Shown here piece after piece: positions 8,243-17,339 of a stretch of DNA of 64,000 nucleotides. The notes beneath the pieces were generated by a model. That model was not told where the DNA came from. It saw only the letters and a list, made by a program, of their open reading frames with translations, and searched no databases. The stretch comes from Nocardioides terrigena (GTDB lineage: Bacteria > Actinomycetota > Actinomycetes > Propionibacteriales > Nocardioidaceae), in assembly GCF_003047265.1 (NCBI RefSeq), contig NZ_PZYY01000003.1:310001-374000 (forward strand), in the 5' to 3' direction. The first letter of the stretch is position 1; every line of letters starts with the position of its first letter. The position numbers were made by a program, and so were the translations under genes.

Positions 8243-9420
8243 CAGAGGTCCTTCAGCACATTCTTGGCGAGCTCGGCCTCGACCGTGCTCATCAGCCTGT
8301 CCTCGATGGAGGGCACGCCGATCTTGCGGATCAGGTCGTTGAAGAAGCCGTGCACGACGAGTCGGCGGGCCTCCTTGTCGTCGATGCCGCGGGCGCGGAG
8401 GTAGAACAGCTGCTCGTCGTCGAAGCGGGCGGTGGCGCTGGCGTGGCCGGCCCCCTCGATCTCGCCGGTCTCGATCTCGAGGTTGGGGACCGAGTCGGCG
8501 TGGCAGCCGTCGCTGAGCACGAGGTTGCGGTTCTCCTCGTAGGTCTCGATGCCCTCGGCGACCTTGCGGATCAGCACGTTGCCGATCCACACGGTGTGGG
8601 CGCCCTGGCCCTGGAGCGCGCCCTTGTACATCACGTTGCTCTTGGTGCGCGGCGCGTCGTGGTCGGCGAAGAGCCGGTGCTCGATGTGCTGGCCGGCGTC
8701 CGCGAAGTAGAGGCCCAGCAGCTCGGCGGACCCGCCGGGACCGTCGTAAGTCACGTTGGCGTCCATCCGGACGACGTCGCCGCCGAAGCTGACCGCCACG
8801 TGCTTGTACGTCGCGTCGCGGCCGACCAGCGTCTGGTGGTGGGTGAGGTGGACGGCGTCGTCCTCCCAGTCCTGCAGCGAGATGACCGAGGCCTGGGCAC
8901 CGTCGCCCACCACGACCTCGACGACCTGCGCCATCGACGCGTGGCCGGTGTGGTTGAGCACCACGGTGGCGCGCGAGTGGCGGCCGAAGCGGAGCACGAC
9001 GTGGCCCGCCTCGGTCACGCCCGCGTCCTCGCCGGTCAGCTCGACGACGACCGGCTCGGTGACGTCGGCGTCGGCCGGCACGTCCACGAGCAGCGTCGAG
9101 GGCACCTCGGCGAGGACACGCGCCGCGAAGCGGGTGTTGGGCACGAGGCCGCTCACCCCGCGCAGCGCGCGCGCCTCGTCGCCGTCCACGCCCTCGACGC
9201 GCACGCCGGCCGGGGTGTTCCAGGTGCACGCCGTGGCGCTCGGCTGGAACTCCGCGTCCGCGTGGAGGCCCTTGAGCCGCTTGAGCGGGGTGAAGCGCCA
9301 GATCTCCTCGCGGCCGGTGGGCACCACGTGGTCGGCGACGTCGAAGGAGCCCGCGGGGTGCAGGTGGCTCTCGACCTTGTCCACCTCGAGGGCAGACCGA
9401 ACAGAATCCGTGACAGTCAC
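8242..9420 (-). CDS. sufD: Fe-S assembly protein SufD
   Basis: 392 residues, scaffold partner of SufB. The C-terminal beta-helix core is recognisable (GDGAQASVISLQDWEDDAVHLTHH, then FADHDAPRTKSNVMYKGAL, then SDGCHADSVPNLEIETGEI and GAGHASATARFDDEQLFYLRARGI). The GTG start lies 60 bp behind sufB, and its stop overlaps the Rieske start. Confidence 0.95.
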   Translation of the reverse strand: MTVTDSVRSALEVDKVESHLHPAGSFDVADHVVPTGREEIWRFTPLKRLKGLHADAEFQPSATACTWNTPAGVRVEGVDGDEARALRGVSGLVPNTRFAARVLAEVPSTLLVDVPADADVTEPVVVELTGEDAGVTEAGHVVLRFGRHSRATVVLNHTGHASMAQVVEVVVGDGAQASVISLQDWEDDAVHLTHHQTLVGRDATYKHVAVSFGGDVVRMDANVTYDGPGGSAELLGLYFADAGQHIEHRLFADHDAPRTKSNVMYKGALQGQGAHTVWIGNVLIRKVAEGIETYEENRNLVLSDGCHADSVPNLEIETGEIEGAGHASATARFDDEQLFYLRARGIDDKEARRLVVHGFFNDLIRKIGVPSIEDRLMSTVEAELAKNVLKDL

Positions 9421-9482
9421 TACAGCTCTACTTCTTTCCTACGTACGACGGGTGGTCTGGGGGCGGTGCCGATCCCGGAGGA

Positions 9483-10901
9483 TCAGCCGACCGCACCCTC
9501 CATCTGCAGCTCGATCAGGCGGTTGAGCTCGAGGGCGTACTCCATCGGGAGCTCCTTGGCGATGGGCTCCACGAAGCCGCGGACGATCATGGCCATCGCC
9601 TCGTCCTGCTCCATGCCGCGCGACATCAGGTAGAAGAGCTGGTCGTCGGAGACCTTGGAGACGCTCGCCTCGTGGCCCATCGACACGTCGTCCTCGCGGA
9701 TGTCGACGTAGGGATAGGTGTCGGAGCGCGAGATCTGGTCGACGAGCAGCGCGTCGCACAGCACGTTGGACTTGGAGCCGTAGGCGCCCTCGTTGACCTG
9801 GATGAGGCCGCGGTACGACGTCCGGCCACCGCCGCGCGCCACCGACTTGCTCAGGATCGAGCTGGAGGTGTGGGGCGCCGCGTGCACCATCTTGGCGCCG
9901 GCGTCCTGGTGCTGGCCCTCGCCCGCGAAGGCGATCGACAGGGTCTCGCCCTTGGCGTGCTCGCCCATCAGGTAGATGGCGGGGTACTTCATCGTCACCT
10001 TGGAGCCGATGTTGCCGTCGACCCACTCCATGGTCGCGCCGGCCTCGCAGGTGGCGCGCTTGGTGACGAGGTTGTAGACGTTGTTGGACCAGTTCTGGAT
10101 GGTCGTGTAGCGGCAGCGACCACCCTTCTTGACGATGATCTCCACGACGGCCGAGTGCAGCGAGTCGGACGAGTAGATCGGTGCGGTGCAGCCCTCGACG
10201 TAGTGCACGTAGGCGTCCTCGTCGACGATGATGAGGGTGCGCTCGAACTGGCCCATGTTCTCGGTGTTGATCCGGAAGTAGGCCTGCAGCGGGATGTCCA
10301 CGTGGACGCCCTTGGGGACGTAGATGAACGACCCGCCGGACCAGACGCTGGTGTTGAGCGCGGCGAACTTGTTGTCGCCGACCGGGATCACCGTGCCGAA
10401 GTACTCCTGGAACAGCTCGGGCTGCTCGCGCAGCGCCGTGTCGGTGTCCAGGAAGAGGACGCCCTGCTCCTCGAGGTCCTCGCGGATCGAGTGGTAGACG
10501 ACCTCGGACTCGTACTGCGCGGCGACACCGGACACGAGGCGCTGCTTCTCCGCCTCGGGGATGCCGAGCTTGTCGTAGGTGTTCTTGATGTCCTCGGGGA
10601 GGTCGTCCCAGGAGGTCGCCTGCTTCTCGCTGGAGCGGACGAAGTACTTGATGTTGTCGAAGTCGATGGTGCTGAGGTCGGAGCCCCAGGTCGGCATCGG
10701 CTTGCGGTGGAAGAGCTTGAGGCCCTTCAGGCGCAGGTCGAGCATCCACTGCGGCTCGTTCTTCTTCGCGGAGATGTCGCGGACGACGTCCTCGTTCAGC
10801 CCGCGGGTCGCGGCGGCGCCGGCCGCGTCGGAGTCGGACCAGCCGAACTCGTAACGGCCGATGCCCTGGAGCTCGGGGTTGAGCTCTTCGATGGAGGTCA
10901 T
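9483..10901 (-). CDS. sufB: Fe-S assembly scaffold SufB
   Basis: 472 residues, the standard bacterial length. SufB holds the nascent cluster with SufD and SufC. Diagnostic stretches are [57 protein letters not shown] and [13 protein letters not shown]. No intein or insertion is present, unlike several mycobacterial SufB proteins. The ATG ([11 protein letters not shown]) overlaps the sufR stop; an N-terminal extension readable upstream is a frame shadow of sufR. Confidence 0.97.
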   Translation of the reverse strand: MTSIEELNPELQGIGRYEFGWSDSDAAGAAATRGLNEDVVRDISAKKNEPQWMLDLRLKGLKLFHRKPMPTWGSDLSTIDFDNIKYFVRSSEKQATSWDDLPEDIKNTYDKLGIPEAEKQRLVSGVAAQYESEVVYHSIREDLEEQGVLFLDTDTALREQPELFQEYFGTVIPVGDNKFAALNTSVWSGGSFIYVPKGVHVDIPLQAYFRINTENMGQFERTLIIVDEDAYVHYVEGCTAPIYSSDSLHSAVVEIIVKKGGRCRYTTIQNWSNNVYNLVTKRATCEAGATMEWVDGNIGSKVTMKYPAIYLMGEHAKGETLSIAFAGEGQHQDAGAKMVHAAPHTSSSILSKSVARGGGRTSYRGLIQVNEGAYGSKSNVLCDALLVDQISRSDTYPYVDIREDDVSMGHEASVSKVSDDQLFYLMSRGMEQDEAMAMIVRGFVEPIAKELPMEYALELNRLIELQMEGAVG

Positions 10902-11611
10902 GCCTTCTCCTTGGTGCTCGAGGGGGTGCTCGTGGTCTGGGTGGTGCCGGTCGTGCTGGGGATGCAGGTCGTGCAGACGCCGTCGCCGTGGGCGATCGTC
11001 GCCAGCCGCTGGACGTGCGTGCCGAGGACCCGGCCGATGGCCTCGGTCTCGGCCTCGCACAGCTGCGGGAACTCGTGGGCCACGTGTGCGACCGGGCAGT
11101 GCTGCTGGCAGAGCTGGTCGCCGATCGGGAGCTGGCGCACGGTGGCCGCGTAGCCACCGGCGGTGAAGACCCGGGCGAGGGCCTCGGCCGGGGTGAGCGT
11201 GGGCTCCTCGGCCATCACGGCTGCGTAGTCGCGCTCGACGAAGGCGACCCGGCGCCGGGCGAACTCGACGACCGCGTCCTCGCCCTGGGTCTCGGCGACG
11301 AAGCGCAGCGCGGCGACCGCGAGGTCGTCGTACTGCTGGTCGAAGGCGTCGCGACCGGAGTCGGTCAGCGCAAAGACGCGAGCCGGGCGCCCACGACCGC
11401 GGTGGCCGTAGACCTTCTGCTCGCGTCCCTCGACGGTGCCGCTCTCGGCCAGGTGCTCGAGGTGTCGACGCACGGCGGCCGGCGTCAGCTCGAGCCGCTC
11501 GGCCAGCGCAACGGCCGTGGAGGGGCCGTTCTCGAGGATCGACCGAGCCACCCGCTCACGGGTCGGGGCGTCCCTGTCGGGCGCCGCAGCAGTCGTCCTC
11601 ACGAATTGCAC
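10898..11611 (-). CDS. sufR: SufR, Fe-S-sensing repressor of the suf operon
   Basis: 237 residues. The N-terminal winged helix (residues about 15-85: [28 protein letters not shown]) is of the ArsR/DeoR-like type. Cysteines for an Fe-S cluster are C168, C172 and C185 ([23 protein letters not shown]), plus a C-terminal C213-x2-C216. SufR with a cluster represses suf; loss of the cluster derepresses it. Two GTG starts three codons apart are possible; the first is used here. It is the first gene of the operon, so it autoregulates. Confidence 0.94.
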   Translation of the reverse strand: MQFVRTTAAAPDRDAPTRERVARSILENGPSTAVALAERLELTPAAVRRHLEHLAESGTVEGREQKVYGHRGRGRPARVFALTDSGRDAFDQQYDDLAVAALRFVAETQGEDAVVEFARRRVAFVERDYAAVMAEEPTLTPAEALARVFTAGGYAATVRQLPIGDQLCQQHCPVAHVAHEFPQLCEAETEAIGRVLGTHVQRLATIAHGDGVCTTCIPSTTGTTQTTSTPSSTKEKA

Positions 11612-11651
11612 AACGCAAGTGTGACGTTAATGCTTCCACGCATTCAAGCAA
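11607..11651 (-). promoter_or_regulatory. suf operon promoter with two dyad operators
   Basis: Minus strand: TTGCTT (bases 11651-11646) as -35, a 16-bp spacer, TAACGT (11629-11624) as -10. The spacer holds a perfect dyad AATGC-N6-GCATT (plus strand 11629-11644). A second dyad, GCACA-N7-TGTGA (11608-11624 on the plus strand), covers the expected transcription start; read on the minus strand it is ACACT-N5-TGTGC. From memory this resembles the site described for mycobacterial SufR, which I cannot check here. Confidence 0.6.
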
Positions 11652-11671
11652 GGGTCCCCTTACCCGGACCC
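11652..11671 (-). terminator. Possible terminator of the upstream exporter pair
   Basis: GGGTCC/GGACCC 6-bp stem with an 8-nt loop directly after the permease stop codon and before the suf promoter. No T-run, so weak. Confidence 0.3.
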
Positions 11672-11681
11672 GCTGCAAGCG

Positions 11682-12506
11682 TCAGGAGGCCGTACGACGT
11701 CGGAACGTGCGGATGGCCAGCGGCGCCACCACGGCGGTGATCAGCAGGATCCAGCCGATCGTGAACGGGATCGGGTGGTGCATCGGGAAGGCCGCGCCCG
11801 GAGCGAGGGGCTGGTCGTTGCCCCAGAGGACCCGGACCGACTGGGTCAGGGACGAGATCGGGTTCCACTCCGCGATGAAGCGCAGCACGGTGGGCATCTG
11901 GTCGGTCGGGGCGAACGTGTTCGCGAGGAAGGTGATGGGGAACATCGTCGCGAACATCACGCCGTTGACCGCCTCGACCGAGCGCATCGCCGAGCCCACC
12001 CAGATCCCGACCCAGATCATCGCGAAGCCCCAGCCCAGGAGCAGCAGGTAGCCGAGGACCGCCTCGGGCACGCCGGTGTGGATGCGCCAGCCGATGAGCA
12101 GCCCGGTCAGGGACATCACCACCAGGCCGATCGAGGAGTGCGCCAGGCTGGAGATGCTGCGTCCCACCAGGACGGCCGAGGAGTTGATCGGCAACGAGCG
12201 CATCCGGTCGACGATGCCCTTCTCGAGGTCCGCGGTGAGGCCCACGGCGACGATGAAGGACGCGAAGGCGACCGTCTGGGCCATGATCCCGGGGAGCAGC
12301 CACGCGCGGTAGCCCGCCGGGGTGTCGACAGCGATCGACGAGCCGAACACGAAGGCGAAGAGCAGCACGAACATCACCGGCTGGATGGTGACGTCGAGCA
12401 GCATCTCGGGCATCCGGCGGATGTGCAGGAAGTTGCGGCGGGCGATCGACCACGACTGGCCCATCAGCCCGGTCTGGCGGATCTCGGGGCGCTCGAGCGT
12501 CCTCAT
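11682..12506 (-). CDS. ABC-2 type permease (DrrB-like)
   Basis: 274 residues with six predicted membrane helices (for example IQPVMFVLLFAFVFG, LLPGIMAQTVAFASFIVAVGL, SIGLVVMSLTGLLIGW, LLLLGWGFAMIWVGIWVG, MFATMFPITFLANTF, ILLITAVVAPLAI). The EKGIVDRMRSLPI loop between helices 2 and 3 is the classic daunorubicin-resistance DrrB motif. The ATG overlaps the ATPase stop. The substrate is unknown; DrrAB relatives export drugs or lipids. Confidence 0.9.
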   Translation of the reverse strand: MRTLERPEIRQTGLMGQSWSIARRNFLHIRRMPEMLLDVTIQPVMFVLLFAFVFGSSIAVDTPAGYRAWLLPGIMAQTVAFASFIVAVGLTADLEKGIVDRMRSLPINSSAVLVGRSISSLAHSSIGLVVMSLTGLLIGWRIHTGVPEAVLGYLLLLGWGFAMIWVGIWVGSAMRSVEAVNGVMFATMFPITFLANTFAPTDQMPTVLRFIAEWNPISSLTQSVRVLWGNDQPLAPGAAFPMHHPIPFTIGWILLITAVVAPLAIRTFRRRTAS

Positions 12507-13510
12507 CGGACGGCCTCCTTGCTCTGGTCGGTGGAGCTGGTCCCGTCGGAGCCCGCGTCGGCCTCCGCATCCTCCGCGCGGTGGCCGGTCAGGTGGAGGA
12601 ACACGTCGTCGAGGCTCGGGCGCTTGAGCCCGATGTCGTCGAGCACGATCCCGCTCTCGTCGAAGATGCCGGCGACGCGGGTCATGTGGCCCAGGCCCTC
12701 GGCGGGCGCGGTGATCTGGCGGGCCCCGTGGTCGACGTGCATCTCCCGGACGTGGGGTCGCATGAGCGCCTCCGCGGCCTCGAGGTCCCTGGCCTCCGAG
12801 ACGGTGACGACCAGCGCCGCCGCCCCGGACTGGTCCTTGAGCTGCAGCGGGGTGCCCTCGGCGATCACCGTCCCGCGGTCGATGACCACGATGTTGTCGG
12901 CCAGCTGGTCGGCCTCCTCGAGGTACTGCGTCGTGAGGAGCAGCGTCGTACCGTCCGCCACCAGCTCGCGCAGCACCTCCCACAGCTCGACGCGCGAACG
13001 CGGGTCGAGCCCCGTGGTGGGCTCGTCGAGGAACAGCACCGGTGGCGTGGCGATGAGGCTGACCGCCAGGTCGAGGCGGCGGCGCATGCCCCCGGAGTAG
13101 GTCTTGGCGATCCGGTCCCCCGCCTCCCCGAGGGAGAAGCGCTCCAGGAGGTCCTCGCTGGCCCGCGAGATGTAGCCCTTGTCCAGGCCGTAGAGCTGGC
13201 CGATGAGGCGGAGGTTCTCCCGGCCCGTGAGCAGCTCGTCCACAGTGGCGGCCTGGCCGGTCAGGCCCATGCTGCGTCGCACGGCGTCAGGCTCCTGCAC
13301 CACGTCGTGCCCGGCGACCCGGGCCGTCCCGGACGTCGGCAGGGTGAGTGTTGTCATCATCCGCACCGTGGTGGTCTTGCCGGCCCCGTTGGGACCCAGG
13401 AGGCCGAGGACCGAGCCCTCCGGAACGACGAACGAGACGTCGTCGACGGCGACGGTGTCGCCGAAGTGCTTGACCAGGTGCTCCGCCTCGATGGCGTGGG
13501 TCGATGTCAT
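12503..13510 (-). CDS. Daunorubicin-resistance (DrrA) family ABC ATPase
   Basis: 335 residues. Walker A GPNGAGKTT is at 39-47, the signature is YSGGMRRRLDLA, Walker B is [16 protein letters not shown], followed by LLTTQYLEEADQLAD, the hallmark DrrA switch region. The C-terminal domain ends RPSLDDVFLHLTGH, as in DrrA, then an acidic tail. A TAGCGT box 7 nt before the ATG supports a leaderless start at MTSTHAIEAEHL over a longer upstream reading. Divergent from the next ABC pair with only 73 bp between starts. Confidence 0.92.
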   Translation of the reverse strand: MTSTHAIEAEHLVKHFGDTVAVDDVSFVVPEGSVLGLLGPNGAGKTTTVRMMTTLTLPTSGTARVAGHDVVQEPDAVRRSMGLTGQAATVDELLTGRENLRLIGQLYGLDKGYISRASEDLLERFSLGEAGDRIAKTYSGGMRRRLDLAVSLIATPPVLFLDEPTTGLDPRSRVELWEVLRELVADGTTLLLTTQYLEEADQLADNIVVIDRGTVIAEGTPLQLKDQSGAAALVVTVSEARDLEAAEALMRPHVREMHVDHGARQITAPAEGLGHMTRVAGIFDESGIVLDDIGLKRPSLDDVFLHLTGHRAEDAEADAGSDGTSSTDQSKEAVR

Positions 13511-13583
13511 GCAGCCCACGCTAGCCACCACCGGGGACAGGGCGCGTCCGCTTTTCCTCGGGGCCGCTCCTAGACTTCCCAGC
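13511..13583. promoter_or_regulatory. Divergent leaderless promoters between two ABC exporters
   Basis: Minus strand: TAGCGT (13523-13518) then 7 nt and ATG. Plus strand: TAGACT (13571-13576) then 7 nt and GTG. Both transcripts should start at the initiation codon. I see no convincing -35 box on either side. Confidence 0.6.
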
Positions 13584-14534
13584 GTGCCGACCGACTCGCC
13601 TTCCCACGGCCCTGCCGTCGAGGTCGACGGACTGGTCATGCGGTACGGCGACAAGGTCGCCGTCGACGGCCTGTCCCTGCGCGTGGAGCGCGGCTCCGTG
13701 ACGGCCGTCCTGGGACCCAACGGCGCAGGGAAGACCACCACGCTGGAGACCTGCGAGGGCTACCGCCGGCCGCAGGGCGGCACCGTCCGGGTGCTGGGGC
13801 TCGACCCGCACCGCCAGCGTCGTGCCCTGCTCCCCCGCATCGGGGTGATGCTGCAGGACGGGGGTGCCTGGTCGGGAGTCCGGGCCATGGAGATGCTCGA
13901 CCACATCGCGGCACTGCACGCCCACCCTCTCGACACGGCCATGCTCAGCGACCGGCTCGGGCTCGCCGACTGCGGGCGCACGCCGTACCGGCGCCTCTCC
14001 GGCGGCCAGCAGCAGCGCCTCGGCCTGGCCATGGCCCTGGTCGGACGCCCCGAGCTCGTCTTCGTCGACGAGCCCACCGCCGGCATGGACCCCCAGGCCC
14101 GGCGGGCCACGTGGGAGCTGCTCGACGAGCTGCGCGCCGACGGGGTGACCGTCGTGCTCACCACCCACCACATGGACGAGGCCGAGCACCTCGCGGACAC
14201 CATCCACATCATCGACCGTGGCCGCCTCATCGCGTCGGGCTCGCCGACCGAGCTCACCAGCGGCGGCCGGTCCGCCACCATCCGCCTCGTTGTCACGAGG
14301 CCGTTCCCCGACGGCGCGCCGGAGTCGCTGCGCACCGCGCTCGGGCCGGACACCGAGGTGACCCAGCTGGACGCCGTGAGCATGCTCATCACCGGTCCCG
14401 CCGACGGCAGCACCCTGGCGACGGTCTCGGCCTGGTGCGAGCGCCACGACGTGCTGCCCGAGTCGCTCTCCCTCGGCCGTCGCACCCTCGAGGACGTCTT
14501 CCTCGAGCTCACCGGTCACGAGCTGGTCGGATGA
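13584..14534 (+). CDS. ABC transporter ATP-binding protein
   Basis: 316 residues from a GTG fixed by the TAGACT box 7 nt upstream; longer readings upstream overlap the divergent gene. Walker A GPNGAGKTT is at 44-52, the signature is LSGGQQQRLGLA, Walker B is LVFVDEPTAGMD and the switch is TTHHMDEAEHLAD. The C-terminal part ends RRTLEDVFLELTGHEL. It pairs with the next permease, which is followed after one base by ctaA; this suggests a role tied to heme/cytochrome oxidase assembly, but that is inference from position. Confidence 0.92.
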   Translation: MPTDSPSHGPAVEVDGLVMRYGDKVAVDGLSLRVERGSVTAVLGPNGAGKTTTLETCEGYRRPQGGTVRVLGLDPHRQRRALLPRIGVMLQDGGAWSGVRAMEMLDHIAALHAHPLDTAMLSDRLGLADCGRTPYRRLSGGQQQRLGLAMALVGRPELVFVDEPTAGMDPQARRATWELLDELRADGVTVVLTTHHMDEAEHLADTIHIIDRGRLIASGSPTELTSGGRSATIRLVVTRPFPDGAPESLRTALGPDTEVTQLDAVSMLITGPADGSTLATVSAWCERHDVLPESLSLGRRTLEDVFLELTGHELVG

Positions 14535-15325
14535 AGGGCACCCCCGTGAGCACCTTCGCCCCCCGCCCCGGAGCCGCCCCGCTGCACCGTCAGGTCGCCG
14601 CGCAGGCCCGGATGGAGGCGCGGCTCATGCTGCGCAACGGCGAGCAGCTCCTCCTGGCCATCGTCATCCCCGTGATCGTGCTCGTCGGCGGCGTCGCCGG
14701 TGCCGACCGGCTGGGTCTCGACCTGGAGGGCCACCGGGCCGTCGACGTCCTCGTGCCCGGGGTCCTGGCGCTGGCCGTGATGTCCACGGCTTTCACGTCG
14801 ATCGCGATCGCCACCGGGTTCGAGCGCCGCTACGGCGTGATCAAGCGCCTCGGCGCCTCACCACTCCCCCGCCACGGCCTCCTGCTCGGCAAGGTGCTGG
14901 CCCTGCTCAACGTGGTGGCGCTCCAGCTCGTCGTGCTGGTCGTGGTCGGACTCGCCCTGGGCTGGCAGCCCACCCTCGACGAACCGGTGACGACGGTCGG
15001 CTCCACCGTGCTCGCGGTCGCGGCCGGTACCTGGGCGTTCGCCTCGCTCGGCCTCTTCGTCGCCGGTGTGCTCCGCGCCGAGGCCACCCTGGCGCTGGCC
15101 AACCTCGTCTACCTGCTCCTCATGGTCGGGGGCGGCGTGGTGCTCCCCACGTCGTCGTACGGCGCCGCGTCCGGCTTCCTCCAGTGGCTCCCTTCGGCGG
15201 CCTTGGGCGACGCGATGCGCGCCGCCCTCGTCGACGCCCGCCTCGACGCCACCGCGATCCTCGTCCTCCTCGTCTGGGGTGCCGTCGGCACCCTCCTGAC
15301 CGCACGCACCTTCACCTGGGAATGA
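14531..15325 (+). CDS. ABC-2 type permease next to ctaA
   Basis: 264 residues, six membrane helices (LLLAIVIPVIVLVGGVAG, LVPGVLALAVMSTAFTSIAIA, VVALQLVVLVVVGLALGW, TWAFASLGLFVAGVL, NLVYLLLMVGGGVVLP, ILVLLVWGAVGTLL). The FERRYGVIKRLGASPL loop after helix 2 is typical of the family. The ATG overlaps the ATPase stop, and ctaA begins one base after its own stop, so the three genes form one transcript. Confidence 0.9.
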   Translation: MKGTPVSTFAPRPGAAPLHRQVAAQARMEARLMLRNGEQLLLAIVIPVIVLVGGVAGADRLGLDLEGHRAVDVLVPGVLALAVMSTAFTSIAIATGFERRYGVIKRLGASPLPRHGLLLGKVLALLNVVALQLVVLVVVGLALGWQPTLDEPVTTVGSTVLAVAAGTWAFASLGLFVAGVLRAEATLALANLVYLLLMVGGGVVLPTSSYGAASGFLQWLPSAALGDAMRAALVDARLDATAILVLLVWGAVGTLLTARTFTWE

Positions 15326-15326
15326 C

Positions 15327-16244
15327 ATGACCCGCCTCGACCAGTCCGCCGACCTCCGACCCACCTCCGGCGTCCGACGCCTCGCGTGGCCGCTGGCCGT
15401 CGCCAACCTCGTCGCCAACATCGGCATCGTCATCACCGGCGGGGCCGTGCGGCTCACCGGCTCCGGCCTCGGCTGCCCGACGTGGCCGCGCTGCACCGAC
15501 GACTCGTACGTCGCCCACGGCGAGCTCGGCATCCACGGCGCGATCGAGTTCGGCAACCGGCTGCTCACCTTCGTGCTGGTCGTCCTGGCCGTCGCGCTCT
15601 GGGTCGTCATGCTCGTGGGCCTGGTCCGCTCCTGGCGCAGCGAGCGGGAGTGGCGTCCCTTCCTCCTGGCGACCACCGTGGCGCTCGGCATCCCGGCCCA
15701 GGCGATCATCGGCGGCATCACGGTGCACACCGACCTCAACCCCTGGATCGTGTCCCTGCACCTGCTCGTCTCGATGGCGATCATCGGCGTCTGCGTGGTG
15801 CTGCTCGACGAGCTGCGCGGGCCCGACCGCGACGGCTCCCCCCGGCTGGCCGCCCTGGCCTGGGCGGTCTTCGCGGTGACCTGGGTGGTGCTCTACCTCG
15901 GCACCGTCGTCACCGGCAGCGGCCCGCACTCCGGCGACCTCGACTCGCGTCGTACGGGCCTGGACCCCCAGGTCATGTCGCACGTGCACGCCGCGGCGGT
16001 CTACCTGCTGCTCGCGCTCACCCTGGGGCTCGCCGTCGCCGCCCGTCGGGTCGGTTCGCCGACCCTGGCCCGCGCGGTCCTCCTGCTGCTCGTCCTCGAG
16101 GTGGCGCAGGGGGTCGTCGGCTTCGTGCAGTACTTCACCGACCTGCCGGAGATCCTGGTCGGCATCCACATGCTCGGCGCCGCGCTCGTCTCCGCGAGCG
16201 TCACCTGGGTCGTCCTGGCGGTCCGCCCACGCCACCGCGGCTGA
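15327..16244 (+). CDS. ctaA: Heme A synthase (COX15/CtaA)
   Basis: 305 residues, about eight membrane helices. It oxidises the heme O methyl group to give heme A for cytochrome aa3 oxidase. Visible marks: the first extracellular loop has C50 and C56 (GLGCPTWPRC), the Cys pair of CtaA proteins; E66 in HGELGIHGAIEFGNR corresponds to the essential glutamate; and heme-ligand histidines sit in SLHLLVSM, SHVHAAAVY and VGIHMLGA. It is convergent with ctaB, only 28 bp apart. Confidence 0.95.
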   Translation: MTRLDQSADLRPTSGVRRLAWPLAVANLVANIGIVITGGAVRLTGSGLGCPTWPRCTDDSYVAHGELGIHGAIEFGNRLLTFVLVVLAVALWVVMLVGLVRSWRSEREWRPFLLATTVALGIPAQAIIGGITVHTDLNPWIVSLHLLVSMAIIGVCVVLLDELRGPDRDGSPRLAALAWAVFAVTWVVLYLGTVVTGSGPHSGDLDSRRTGLDPQVMSHVHAAAVYLLLALTLGLAVAARRVGSPTLARAVLLLLVLEVAQGVVGFVQYFTDLPEILVGIHMLGAALVSASVTWVVLAVRPRHRG

Positions 16245-16272
16245 GCTCCGTCGGTCCGGTCCCGGCCCGGCC

Positions 16273-17238
16273 TCAGCCGATGAGCGGGTCGAGGGCGACC
16301 GCGACGAACAGCAGGCTGAGGTAGAGGTTGGAGTGGTGGAACAGCCGCATCGGGTTGATCACCGACAAGTCGTCCGAAGCCTTGGTGCGGCGCCACATCC
16401 GGTGGGCCTCGACGAGGAACACGGCCCCGAGCACGCCCGCCGCGGTGGGGTAGAACCAGCTGGTGCCGGCGACCGGCCACAACAACAGGGACGTGGCGAC
16501 CATCACCCAGCTGTAGAGGACGATCTGCCGCCCGACGGACGCCGCCGGGGCGACGGCCGGCAGCATCGGCACGTCCACGCCGGCGTAGTCCTCGCGGTAG
16601 CGCAGGGCCAGGGCCCAGGTGTGCGGCGGCGTCCAGAAGAAGACGACCAGGAAGAGGATGACGGGCGTCCATGCCAGCTCGTTGGTCACCGCCGTCCAGC
16701 CGATGAGCGCCGGGAAGCAGCCGGCCAGGCCGCCCCACACGATGTTCTGCGTCGTGCGGCGCTTGAGCACCATCGTGTAGACGAGCACGTAGAACGCGTT
16801 GGCCAGCAGGGAGAGCGCGGCCGAGAGCCAGTTGACCCACACCGCCAGCACGACGGTCGACAGGACGGCCAGGACGGTGGCGAAGACGAGCGCCGACAGC
16901 GGCGAGACGATGTGCCGCGGGAGGGCACGGCGCCGCGTGCGCCGCATCTGCTCGTCGATGTCGCGGTCGTAGACGCAGTTGAAGGCCGACGCGGACCCGG
17001 CGGACAGCGCACCGCCCACGACGGTGGCGGCGACTAGCCCGAGCGGCGGGATGCCGCGGGCCGCGAAGAACATCACCGGGACGGTGGTGAGGAGCAGCAG
17101 CTCGATGACGCGGGGCTTGGTGAGCCCGACGTACGCCGCCACGACGTCACGGAACGAGGCGCGCTCTCCGCCTGTCGCCGGGTCACCGGAGGGCGCCGAC
17201 GGCACGGCAGCGTTGGCCGAACGGCCGACGTGGGACAC
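16273..17238 (-). CDS. ctaB: Protoheme IX farnesyltransferase (heme O synthase)
   Basis: 321 residues, UbiA-family membrane prenyltransferase that adds farnesyl to heme B, the step before CtaA. The Mg-prenyl-diphosphate motif is NCVYDRDIDEQM, followed by RRTRRRALP; about nine membrane helices follow. The GTG start (MSHVGRS) has AGGTC upstream. A TAGACT box at 17282-17277 gives a plausible promoter about 40 bp upstream. Confidence 0.96.
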   Translation of the reverse strand: MSHVGRSANAAVPSAPSGDPATGGERASFRDVVAAYVGLTKPRVIELLLLTTVPVMFFAARGIPPLGLVAATVVGGALSAGSASAFNCVYDRDIDEQMRRTRRRALPRHIVSPLSALVFATVLAVLSTVVLAVWVNWLSAALSLLANAFYVLVYTMVLKRRTTQNIVWGGLAGCFPALIGWTAVTNELAWTPVILFLVVFFWTPPHTWALALRYREDYAGVDVPMLPAVAPAASVGRQIVLYSWVMVATSLLLWPVAGTSWFYPTAAGVLGAVFLVEAHRMWRRTKASDDLSVINPMRLFHHSNLYLSLLFVAVALDPLIG

Positions 17239-17339
17239 GGTGGGGACCTCGCGGGAAGGGGGACGGTGCGGGGTCGAGTCTAGACCTCGGCATGAGTAGG
17301 CTCGGCGGTGCCTGCCAATGATCGTCCGAGAGGATCCCC
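17239..17339. promoter_or_regulatory. ctaB / tkt divergent promoter region
   Basis: Minus strand TAGACT at 17282-17277 can serve ctaB. On the plus strand TAGGCT at 17297-17302 can serve tkt with a leader of about 30 nt that carries the ribosome site GAGAGG 6 nt before the GTG. The palindrome TCTAGA lies between them. Confidence 0.5.

Noticed and set aside
9483..10901. Intein in SufB
   Set aside because: Inteins are known in some actinobacterial SufB genes, but the length (472 residues) and continuous family motifs show none here.
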